The notes under the pieces: generated by a model
What the model was told of the DNA's origin: nothing
Seen by the model: the letters and a program-made list of their open reading frames with translations, nothing else
Database searches by the model: none
Program-made: the position numbers and the translations under genes
Origin: Candidatus Cryptobacteroides faecipullorum
Lineage (GTDB): Bacteria; Bacteroidota; Bacteroidia; Bacteroidales; UBA932
Direction of reading: 5' to 3'
Length of the DNA stretch: 54,403 nt
NCBI GenBank assembly: GCA_017694885.1
Contig: JADIMH010000009.1
Coordinates: forward strand, 1-54,403
Shown here: positions 43,731 to 51,773 of the stretch, one piece after another
Position numbering within the stretch: the first letter of the stretch is position 1
Layout of the letters: each line of letters begins with the position of its first letter

Positions 43731-45374
43731 ATGAAAAGACTTGTTCTCCTGGCCGTTTTTACAATGGCATCATGGGCAGCCGGACTTCAGGCTGCCGATA
43801 CCCTCAGAATCCATAATACCGTACTTCCGGTGATGCCGGACAGGGATTACAATGTAGTGGCGGAATTCTGCATAGACAACACGGATGCAGCAGATATCAC
43901 TGTAAATGAAGTGAAAGTGAAACTGGGAGGAAACCTTCTGGAATCAGCAGTGCGGAATGTAAGTCTGGTCTATACAGGAACGATGTCAGCCCTCTATTCA
44001 AAAACCACATCCTACGTCATCAAGGATGCCTTCTACAGGATCGGGGCAAGCCAGAGAATCTACTGCAACCCGGGATATTCAATACTGAAATACAGCGGAA
44101 AACCTTCGGATGACGGTACAGTGGGACTGACGGCGGACCAGAAGCTCGTAAAAGGCAAGAACTGGTTCTACATAAGCGTATCCGTTGACAGCAGGCATAT
44201 TGAAGACCTGACGGATACGTTTTCTTTAGAGGTAACGGACGTCAGGATAAACGGACAGACCTGCGGCATCGTTCAGGAAGGGCCGTCTGTGCACCGGCTC
44301 GGAATTGCCCTCAGGGACCATGGCGATGACGGCGTATGGTCATACAGGATACCGGGTCTTGCCACTTCAAATGCGGGCAGCCTGATAGCGGTATATGATG
44401 TACGGCACGCATCCACTCTTGATCTTCAGGACAACATCGATGTGGGCATGAGTCGCAGCACGGACGGAGGGCACACATGGGAGCCGATGAAAGTGATAAT
44501 GGACATGGGACAATGGGGCGGACTTCCTGATGCACAGAACGGCATCGGAGACCCGTCGGTTCTCGTAGATGAAACGACCGGAGAAATCTTCGTAGTGGCC
44601 GTATGGACGCACGGACTGGGAAACGACAGAGCCTGGAATCAGGTAGGGAGCGGATTCGAGCCGCAGGAAACGGCCCAGATGATGATTGTCAGCAGCAAGG
44701 ATGACGGGAAGACCTGGTCAGAGCCGAGGAATATCACCAGACAGGTGAAGCAGGAAAGCTGGAGATTCACGCTTCAGGGACCGGGACGCGGAATCACCAT
44801 GTCGGACGGGACACTTGTATTCCCTATACAGTATGTAGATTCAACGCGAGTGCCGAATGCAGGTATAATGTACAGTATTGACCATGGAAAGACATGGCAC
44901 TGCCACGGACACGCCTGGACGAACACTACCGAAGCGCAGGTGGCGGAGATTTCTCCTGGAATCCTGATGCTCAATATGAGGAACAACCGCCGTACAGGCC
45001 GTATCGTATCCACCACCGCTGATCTGGGAAAGACATGGGAGCTGCATCCTTCATCAGAAAAACTCCGCGAGCCTGTATGTATGGCAGGTCTGCTGATGGT
45101 TCCTGCTGCAGAAAACTCCCTCGGCAAAGACATTCTGCTGTTTTCGAATCCGGACACCACACAGGGACGCAACCATCTGACCATCAAAGCCAGCCTCGAT
45201 GAAGGAAATACCTGGCTTCCGGAAAACTCCCTGCTTCTGGACGAAGAGGAAGGCTGGGGTTACTCATGTCTGACAATGGTAGACGAAGACACCGTGGGCA
45301 TCCTGTACGAAGGCAGTACATCCCAGCTGGTTTTCCAGACGGTGAAACTGGAGGACATCATCTCTCTAAAATAA
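43731..45374 (+). CDS. exo-alpha-sialidase (GH33), secreted
   Basis: This enzyme releases terminal sialic acid from glycans. A signal peptide (MKRLVLLAVFTMASWAAG) precedes an N-terminal Ig-like or carbohydrate-binding module to about residue 190, then the six-bladed propeller. The first propeller blade has the RIP motif YRIPGL with the arginine-triad Arg; Asp boxes are SRSTDGGHTW, SSKDDGKTW, SIDHGKTW, TADLGKTW and SLDEGNTW; the nucleophile and acid candidates lie in EGWGYSCL and VYDVRH. I chose the ATG at 43731 over one at 43707. A near -7 box (TATCTTTA, 43672-43679) lies upstream. Confidence 0.95.
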   Translation: MKRLVLLAVFTMASWAAGLQAADTLRIHNTVLPVMPDRDYNVVAEFCIDNTDAADITVNEVKVKLGGNLLESAVRNVSLVYTGTMSALYSKTTSYVIKDAFYRIGASQRIYCNPGYSILKYSGKPSDDGTVGLTADQKLVKGKNWFYISVSVDSRHIEDLTDTFSLEVTDVRINGQTCGIVQEGPSVHRLGIALRDHGDDGVWSYRIPGLATSNAGSLIAVYDVRHASTLDLQDNIDVGMSRSTDGGHTWEPMKVIMDMGQWGGLPDAQNGIGDPSVLVDETTGEIFVVAVWTHGLGNDRAWNQVGSGFEPQETAQMMIVSSKDDGKTWSEPRNITRQVKQESWRFTLQGPGRGITMSDGTLVFPIQYVDSTRVPNAGIMYSIDHGKTWHCHGHAWTNTTEAQVAEISPGILMLNMRNNRRTGRIVSTTADLGKTWELHPSSEKLREPVCMAGLLMVPAAENSLGKDILLFSNPDTTQGRNHLTIKASLDEGNTWLPENSLLLDEEEGWGYSCLTMVDEDTVGILYEGSTSQLVFQTVKLEDIISLK

Positions 45375-45376
45375 AC

Positions 45377-45402
45377 GAGTGCCGGGGCTTGTTCCGGCAC
45401 TC
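45377..45402. terminator. bidirectional hairpin between sialidase and unknown lipoprotein
   Basis: A perfect 9-bp stem pairs GAGTGCCGG (45377-45385) with CCGGCACTC (45394-45402). It lies 2 bp after the sialidase stop and 13 bp before the end of the convergent gene. No long T run follows. Confidence 0.6.
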
Positions 45403-45414
45403 ATGAATTCGGCG

Positions 45415-47520
45415 TCATTCAAGCATCTTGTCAAAAACATCCATATCGGACTTTCCGATGGAAGAGTCGGATGTCTCATCCCAATATGACGTTCCCTCTT
45501 CCATCAATGCCTGGGTCGTCACTATCCAGCTCTGGATCCAGCCCGTAAGGGTACACTGTGCTCCCCAGCCGGAATCGGCATCGGATGCCCAGTAATCCCA
45601 GTCCCGATAGTTGAAGGCGCGGAACCATGCCCCGTCCACATCCTTTACACTGTCGCTCCTTACCTGGATACGGGTCAGGAAATCCGACAACCTTTCAGTT
45701 GCCGAAACTATCCGGGGATCACCTGTAGCACATGCGGCCTCGTTAAGGCCGAAGAATGCGAAATTGCTTGTATACAGCATATCGGCGACAGGATCACCGT
45801 TGTCGAAGATAAGAGGTGCCTCTTCCTTGCCATATGCATCATTGGATCTGACTTTTCCGAAAAGTCCTTTCGATGAGTCACCCAGTTCTTCCCTTATGGC
45901 ACCGCATTCTACCTGGTTCTTGAGCAATTCATCCACCATGAAATACAGCCAGTCCTTATGCTCCTCTGTCGGAGAAACCCTGTAGAGCCAGGCCAGAGGA
46001 AGAATCATCCTTGCCTTTTCCTGCTGAAGGCCGTTGGTCCAGGACCACCCTGAAGGATAGGCCTTCATTGTGGCCGCTATACCCTTTTCAGCCAATTCCA
46101 GCAAAGGAGCATATCCCGTCTGACGGTACAGCCACAGATAGCATGCCCACATCCATGACTCGAAATGAGGATGAGGCTTCACGAATGACCTGTCCTGATA
46201 ATATTTCCAGCCATGCTTCTGCAAATCTGCATCCTTCAGAAGATCTCCGCGGAATCCATCCGCACCGGTAGTCCTGTAATTTGCAAGTATCGCCTCCGTT
46301 ATCTTCCTGTTCCATTCGGTCGATTCCAGGACATCGGCGGCCATTATCATACCCAGAATCGCCCTGGCATTGTCATCCCCATAATACGTATCCTTGGTAG
46401 TGATGGCCCAGCTGAGAAGCCCGTAGGAAGGACTCTCCGGATCATTTCTGGGACCGTCACGGAAAGTGTCAAAGGCATAGTTTACAAGATTGGACGCGAC
46501 AGACATATAGTTTTCATATCCCAAAAGGTTCCCTGCCACTGCAAAAGTCATCGCCGCTTCTCCCTGGACATCGCACCTGAGCCAATAACGATAAGCCTGG
46601 CGCCCGTCGGCATAAATCGCCGAGCAGTGACCTTCAAGTATACCGCATGAACCGTCTCCGTCCTTGATATCCGGCGGAAGGCACGGCCCTATGGGCATAA
46701 CTCCGTCTCCCTGATATTTGTCGATCCAGTCCTTTTTCCAGGAAGCATCCACGAGGAAATGGCCGTTATAGAACCACTCTACCCCTTTCCTTACCGATGC
46801 AAGCCGGGCCGTATCAGGAAGCGGTACATCCTTGCCATAGGAAGGATGTACCGGATAAATCCAGCTGCTGAACCGGGTCTCATGTCCGGTCAGGTCTCCT
46901 ATTACCTTCTCCCAGAAAACCTTCCATTTCGCTTCCGGCATAAATCTCAGCCTGGCAAATTCGCTTAGCTGTGAAGTGCTCATCCACAGACCGTCCCTTT
47001 TCCTGTAGACCAGAGGGTAGCAGGGCGTATCATCCAGACCGTAGACGGCAGTATCGAAACCGGCTACCTTGGCTATCGCCATTACAGTACCCTCTGCTGC
47101 ATCCTCGCGGAAATACCGACCCCTGTTAATGGAAAGCAGGTCCATAGGCCCGAGCCCCGGAGCAAGGCTGTCGGTCATGACGACCCTTTCGAATCCGATT
47201 TCATGAAGCTGCGGCAAAGTATCGGCCGTGCTTGCAAACTCGGCAAAGACCCTCAGGCCTTTCTTCCCTATTTTCGAAACCTGCTGACCCGAAAGCAGTC
47301 TGACAGAGTCAGGATAGCTACGGTTGAGAAGCAGTACGGCAGCCCCTTCCGGAGCCTTCTCCAGAGTTGTCTGCACATCATCCGAAAGGACTATCCGGTA
47401 ACCGTTATCCTTCAGAACCGTTACGAGGTCGTTGTCCTCATCCGCGCAGCACCATATGGTATCCGCCCCCGAACAGCCGGAAATCGCCGCCAGCAACACC
47501 GCCCAGCCCAGAATTCTCAT
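45415..47520 (-). CDS. lipoprotein of unknown function: GATase-like domain plus helical toroid
   Basis: A lipoprotein signal (LLAAISGCSGA) is followed by an alpha/beta domain at about residues 20-190 that reads as a class I glutamine amidotransferase-like (ThuA-like) fold: IWCCADEDNDLVTVLKDNGYRIVL, then AAVLLLNRSYPDSVRLL and VFAEFASTADTL. The rest (from about residue 205 of 701) is helical, with repeated paired helices such as GYENYMSVASNLVNYAFDTF, DDNARAILGMIMAADVLE and WMWACYLWLYRQTGYAPLLELA, typical of an (alpha/alpha)6 toroid. I do not recognise a named family. The start used is ATG at 47520; 47532 is also in frame. As the last gene in the GH89-GDPD-GH20 operon, a glycosidase or lyase acting on amino sugars is possible but unproven. 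Confidence 0.65.
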   Translation of the reverse strand: MRILGWAVLLAAISGCSGADTIWCCADEDNDLVTVLKDNGYRIVLSDDVQTTLEKAPEGAAVLLLNRSYPDSVRLLSGQQVSKIGKKGLRVFAEFASTADTLPQLHEIGFERVVMTDSLAPGLGPMDLLSINRGRYFREDAAEGTVMAIAKVAGFDTAVYGLDDTPCYPLVYRKRDGLWMSTSQLSEFARLRFMPEAKWKVFWEKVIGDLTGHETRFSSWIYPVHPSYGKDVPLPDTARLASVRKGVEWFYNGHFLVDASWKKDWIDKYQGDGVMPIGPCLPPDIKDGDGSCGILEGHCSAIYADGRQAYRYWLRCDVQGEAAMTFAVAGNLLGYENYMSVASNLVNYAFDTFRDGPRNDPESPSYGLLSWAITTKDTYYGDDNARAILGMIMAADVLESTEWNRKITEAILANYRTTGADGFRGDLLKDADLQKHGWKYYQDRSFVKPHPHFESWMWACYLWLYRQTGYAPLLELAEKGIAATMKAYPSGWSWTNGLQQEKARMILPLAWLYRVSPTEEHKDWLYFMVDELLKNQVECGAIREELGDSSKGLFGKVRSNDAYGKEEAPLIFDNGDPVADMLYTSNFAFFGLNEAACATGDPRIVSATERLSDFLTRIQVRSDSVKDVDGAWFRAFNYRDWDYWASDADSGWGAQCTLTGWIQSWIVTTQALMEEGTSYWDETSDSSIGKSDMDVFDKMLE

Positions 47521-47542
47521 AAAACCAATCATATTCCGGTTT

Positions 47543-49774
47543 TTACAAAATTATTATTTCATCAGTCAATATAAAAGAATAGTAGCCTTTTGCCGGATGC
47601 CACTGCGGCAGGACCGGATTCCCCGCCCTGACCCTTACGAAACGTGAACGTTCCGGACCGAATTCCATACGGAAAGTCCTTATCCCTTCAGGAACGGCCC
47701 TGTCTTCGACCGGATACTCCTGTCTGAATACCGTCCTGTACTGATTTCCGTCATCGGAAAGCTGTACCTCCAGCCATACCGGAGGAAAATAATGTCCGGG
47801 TTTATCGACATAAAACGACATGGAGACACTGGAATAAGGCTCTGCGGCATTTCCCATGTCCACTATGGCATCCATAGGTTCCTGCCATCCGAACCATGTT
47901 CCCGAAGCGGGATAATAAGGATTGCCCTTGATTCCGTCGGTAAGGGCTTCCGAAGCATTGAATGTATAAAGCGGACTCGGAGGTACGCCAAATCTCACAT
48001 CCCTTGCAAAAGCCTTGTTCGGATGAAAGACCGTTTCATGCGAACATGTCCTGTCCCCATGTGAAACCGAAGCCCGCAATACGCACGGACCCGTTATCCT
48101 GACAGGAGACCGGTACGGCTTCCAGGCAAGGGAATCCACCCTATAATAGATGGGATCCCCGCCGCTCGTTGTCATCGACACCTCGAAACAGCCGTCCGTT
48201 TTCGATATGGAGGTCTCGATTCCTTCAATATGGGTGCAATATCCATATCCGCATTTCCCGTACAGACTCATCATGTTCCCTATGTTTCTGAGGAAACGGG
48301 AGTAATCCTTCCTTTGGCCGGAGCACCACTGGACTTCGCTCAATGCCGCTATCCTCGGCATAAGCATATATTCGAGCGTAGAGGCATCCGGAACCCGTTC
48401 GGTCCACAGATTTCCCTGCACTCCTATGATATGGGAAGCCTGTTCCGGACATATATCCTCTGGAACAGGCTCAAAACCGTAAACCTTTGAGGCCGTAAGC
48501 AATCTGGAAGCGCCGGGTTCGCCAGGTTCAAGCGCCTGCATGTAATCGAAATACATATACTGCTCGGGAACCATTACCGCATCCTTTCCGAGTGCTGCGG
48601 CTTCAAGTCCGTATTCCGGACTTCTCCAGGCCATCACCGTCGCATCGGTATCCTCCCCTCCTTCCATGATTTCATCCCATGCGACCGCATGCCTTCCATG
48701 CTGTTCCAGATAATCTTCGACACGCCTCATAAACATCGCCTGAAGGTACTGTCCTTCAGAGAAATTTTCATCAGGGACAATGCCCGAATCCTCGATCGTT
48801 TTCCTGCAGCAGAGACATTCCATCCATCTGTCCTTGGGACATTCGTCGCCTCCGATGTGGATGCAGGGCCCCGGGAAAAGTTCCATTATTTCATCCAACA
48901 CTCCTTCAATAAAACGGAAAGTGGTCTCTTTTCCGGGGCAAAGCACCTCCGGAGAGACACCCCATCCTGACCAGACTTCATAAGGTCCCCCGGTACAGCC
49001 CAGATACGGATAAGACGCCAGAGCAGCCTGCATATGACCGGGCATATCGATTTCCGGCATTACCGTTATGCCGCGGTCAGCGGCATAAGAAACGATTTCG
49101 CGGATTTCCTCCTGGGTATAATATCCGCCATAACGGCCTTCCCTCCATGCGCCTGCTACCGTAAGCCGCGGATACCCCTTTATCTCGACCCTCCAGCCCT
49201 GATCATCGGTAAGATGCCAGTGAAAGACATTCATCTTGTGCAGCTCCATCACATCGATATACCTTTTCACTTCGGAGACGCTGAAGAAATGGCGGCTGAC
49301 ATCAAGATGCATTCCCCTGTAGCTGAACCTCGGATAATCCGTAATCCTGCAGCAAGGCACTTCCGGATACATCTGGCGGAGAGTCTGGCAGGCATAGATA
49401 AAACCGTTCAGATCCGATGCCCTGACGGCAATCCCGTCTTTCTCCACTTCGATCGAATAATGCTCAGAGCCGAGACTGCAGTCTTTCAGGAATACGACGG
49501 ATGCTTCTCCGGCGTTTCCTGCAGGAAGGGTTCCGCCGCACACCGGAACCCCGGCAAAGAACCGCGTCACGGCCATGCGGCACATACTGTCCGCTGAAGG
49601 ATCCATCCACCATGATGCTCCTTCCATATCGAAAGTGCCGCCTCTAAGATGCACCTCCGCCGGATACGGAATCACAGGAAGCTCCCCTCCCGCATCCGCA
49701 CAGGAAACAGTCAGGGACACAAATGACATGCACCCGGCAAAAACTGACAGAAGACCGTATCTGGAGACTGTCAT
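47543..49774 (-). CDS. beta-N-acetylhexosaminidase (GH20), lipoprotein
   Basis: This enzyme removes non-reducing beta-GlcNAc or beta-GalNAc by substrate-assisted catalysis. It has a lipoprotein signal (LTVSCAD), a GH20b-type N-terminal domain, the catalytic barrel from about residue 150 with YRGMHLDVSRHFFSV and NVFHWHLTDDQGWR, and the catalytic pair Asp310-Glu311 in CIHIGGDECPKDRW. C-terminal to it are a short beta domain (around residues 540-600) and an F5/8-type C-like module. The 743 residues are typical of multi-domain Bacteroides GH20s. It ends 22 bp before the unknown lipoprotein and begins 6 bp after the GDPD gene ends. Confidence 0.96.
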   Translation of the reverse strand: MTVSRYGLLSVFAGCMSFVSLTVSCADAGGELPVIPYPAEVHLRGGTFDMEGASWWMDPSADSMCRMAVTRFFAGVPVCGGTLPAGNAGEASVVFLKDCSLGSEHYSIEVEKDGIAVRASDLNGFIYACQTLRQMYPEVPCCRITDYPRFSYRGMHLDVSRHFFSVSEVKRYIDVMELHKMNVFHWHLTDDQGWRVEIKGYPRLTVAGAWREGRYGGYYTQEEIREIVSYAADRGITVMPEIDMPGHMQAALASYPYLGCTGGPYEVWSGWGVSPEVLCPGKETTFRFIEGVLDEIMELFPGPCIHIGGDECPKDRWMECLCCRKTIEDSGIVPDENFSEGQYLQAMFMRRVEDYLEQHGRHAVAWDEIMEGGEDTDATVMAWRSPEYGLEAAALGKDAVMVPEQYMYFDYMQALEPGEPGASRLLTASKVYGFEPVPEDICPEQASHIIGVQGNLWTERVPDASTLEYMLMPRIAALSEVQWCSGQRKDYSRFLRNIGNMMSLYGKCGYGYCTHIEGIETSISKTDGCFEVSMTTSGGDPIYYRVDSLAWKPYRSPVRITGPCVLRASVSHGDRTCSHETVFHPNKAFARDVRFGVPPSPLYTFNASEALTDGIKGNPYYPASGTWFGWQEPMDAIVDMGNAAEPYSSVSMSFYVDKPGHYFPPVWLEVQLSDDGNQYRTVFRQEYPVEDRAVPEGIRTFRMEFGPERSRFVRVRAGNPVLPQWHPAKGYYSFILTDEIIIL

Positions 49775-49780
49775 AAAACG

Positions 49781-51715
49781 CTATTTCCCGTTCTTTTCCA
49801 TGAGAGATGTCCTCAATGGCCTTTTAGCCACGAAATCACAGAAATCCTGATACAGTTCCACATCAGCGGGATTCTTGGAATACTTCAGCACATGAAGCCC
49901 TCTGTGCGACAAATAATAAGCTATCGGAAGCTTCTCCCAGGATCCGTATTTCCTGTAGGCGGCCATATACCCCCTAAGCCTGTCCGCACGGCTTTCGGGA
50001 CTGTCGGCGACAGCCCTCTCATCGAATTCAAGTTCCATGGCCATCCCGTAGTCCAGCGCCCTGTTGCAGGCACTCACCAGACGGTCTTCGGTCAGCCAGT
50101 CATTAAAGAAATAATTCGGCTGGTACCATGCCATGTCGAATCCTTTTTCTCGCCAGAGATTCCAGCCCGGTGCGTTGTAATATGGAATCCACGTGAAAGG
50201 ATACCCTAAAGAATGTATATATGAAGACAATTCAGGCATAAGGTTCCCCAATCCGGTAGTCTCTTCCGTCACGAAATAGAATCCTACCAGATCGATATGC
50301 CTGTATTTATGCTGGCGATACCTCTTCAGGACTTCATCGATAAACCACTTGCAGGCGGCAAAACGGTCCTCCGGTCTCGAAAAGTCGGCGACCTGCCCGT
50401 CGAGCAGCCCCCAATACCTGGTACCTCCGGTATTCACTACAGGATTCTTGTACGGTATGGGATTCGGGACAGATATGATTATCTCACGTTTATATCCCGG
50501 ATCGCCGATACGGGCGGAGGCTTCCTCGACACACTGCTCGATGGCGTCCAGACATTGTCCGTCCTCGAAATAATAGTTTATCAGATCCATCCAGTCGGAC
50601 TGGAGCGCGGACTGGAGGTAATTTCCTTCATAGTCCCTGTGTCCCGGATCGAACGCGACTCCGGTTCCGTGATCCATGATCTGGAGAAACAGGAAGCCGT
50701 CGAACAGCCAGTGTTCCTTTCCGTCCCTGTCCGTATATGTTACAAGATCCTTCATCCAGTCCTTGTCATAGAACTTCGACTGTGTTCCCCCTGCATAGCA
50801 AAGCACATAATCCCCTGCCGAAAGCTGTTTTTTCAGTTTTTTATGAGGCTTGACTGCCTCTTTATGTCTCCATGGCTGCTGCAGTTCCGGAATATTGTTC
50901 TCTTCCAGTACCCTTCGGGCAACATCCGGATGATCTGTAGTAAGGCAGTCAATTCCGAGATTCAGGACTTTTTCCATATTTTCCGTATCATTGACTGTCC
51001 AGACATTTACGCTGAAGCCATGCTGCCTGGCCATTTTCAGATAGTCAGGAGTATTCAGAAGATAATCATAGTGTGCATCGATGCCGTTTACCATATTATC
51101 AAGCAACCCGTCCACGGACTGATCCTTGCCGAGGTACTGGACAGTAAAGCCCGGAGCTGCCTTTGCCAGAAGATTGCACTGCCGTATATAGAACGATATG
51201 AACATGACCTTCGACGGGTCGAACATGCCGTATTCCTTGAGTTTTTCGATAGAACCGGCAACTGCCCTGTCCTGAAGTTCATCGGTTATGTGCCCCTTGA
51301 GTTCAAAGACCAGCATCGGGAATGTCTTCTGTGCGGAAGCGTATTCAAGAAATTCATCGAGTGTCGGAATAGGCTCGCCGTTTTCAAGCCTGTAATCTTT
51401 AAGGGCCGAATAATCGGTCTGATCGATCCTCCGGCCGTCAATCACCTCATCATGGAAGACCAGGAACTGTCCGTCCGCAGTCATGTTGATGTCGAATTCC
51501 GTCCCCCAGAATCCTGCCTGCGCAGCCGCCTTGAATGCAGCGAAAGAATTGCGGGCATACCCGCCTTCTTCACAGTTCCAGTAACCTCTGTGCGCGACAA
51601 TCCCTACCGGGTCCCTCCCGGTTCCGGTCTGGGGATCATTTCCTGAAGCCATGACCGATGTCACGGCTGTCATCGCCATGACCATAAATGAAACAAGTCT
51701 TTTAATCATTCCCAT
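49781..51715 (-). CDS. glycerophosphodiester phosphodiesterase fused to a DUF4855-like domain
   Basis: A signal peptide (LVSFMVMAMTAVTSVMASG) precedes a GDPD domain at about residues 38-270: IVAHRGYWNCEEGG (His), FWGTEFDINMTADGQFLVFHDEVIDG (Glu, Asp, His), and LLNTPDYLKMARQHGFSVNVWTVND. A second domain of about 330 residues follows, starting near SAGDYVLCYAGGTQSKF and with YTDRDGKEHWLFDGFLFLQI, LIISVPNPIP-like region, and HIDLVGFYFVTEETTG, matching DUF4855 as I recall it. Fusion of the two is unusual. The signal could also start at ATG 51709. The gene lies between GH89 and GH20 with 6 bp to GH20 and 58 bp from GH89, so a role in processing a phosphodiester-linked glycan is plausible. Confidence 0.82.
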   Translation of the reverse strand: MGMIKRLVSFMVMAMTAVTSVMASGNDPQTGTGRDPVGIVAHRGYWNCEEGGYARNSFAAFKAAAQAGFWGTEFDINMTADGQFLVFHDEVIDGRRIDQTDYSALKDYRLENGEPIPTLDEFLEYASAQKTFPMLVFELKGHITDELQDRAVAGSIEKLKEYGMFDPSKVMFISFYIRQCNLLAKAAPGFTVQYLGKDQSVDGLLDNMVNGIDAHYDYLLNTPDYLKMARQHGFSVNVWTVNDTENMEKVLNLGIDCLTTDHPDVARRVLEENNIPELQQPWRHKEAVKPHKKLKKQLSAGDYVLCYAGGTQSKFYDKDWMKDLVTYTDRDGKEHWLFDGFLFLQIMDHGTGVAFDPGHRDYEGNYLQSALQSDWMDLINYYFEDGQCLDAIEQCVEEASARIGDPGYKREIIISVPNPIPYKNPVVNTGGTRYWGLLDGQVADFSRPEDRFAACKWFIDEVLKRYRQHKYRHIDLVGFYFVTEETTGLGNLMPELSSYIHSLGYPFTWIPYYNAPGWNLWREKGFDMAWYQPNYFFNDWLTEDRLVSACNRALDYGMAMELEFDERAVADSPESRADRLRGYMAAYRKYGSWEKLPIAYYLSHRGLHVLKYSKNPADVELYQDFCDFVAKRPLRTSLMEKNGK

Positions 51716-51773
51716 AACGTCAACCTGACGAATCTATTTAATTATATTATCCTAACATTCAATACCTTTCCGT

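Noticed and set aside
50297..51646. A 449-codon open frame on the plus strand
   Set aside because: It is antisense to the GDPD-DUF4855 gene, whose catalytic residues are intact. The composition is typical of a shadow frame.
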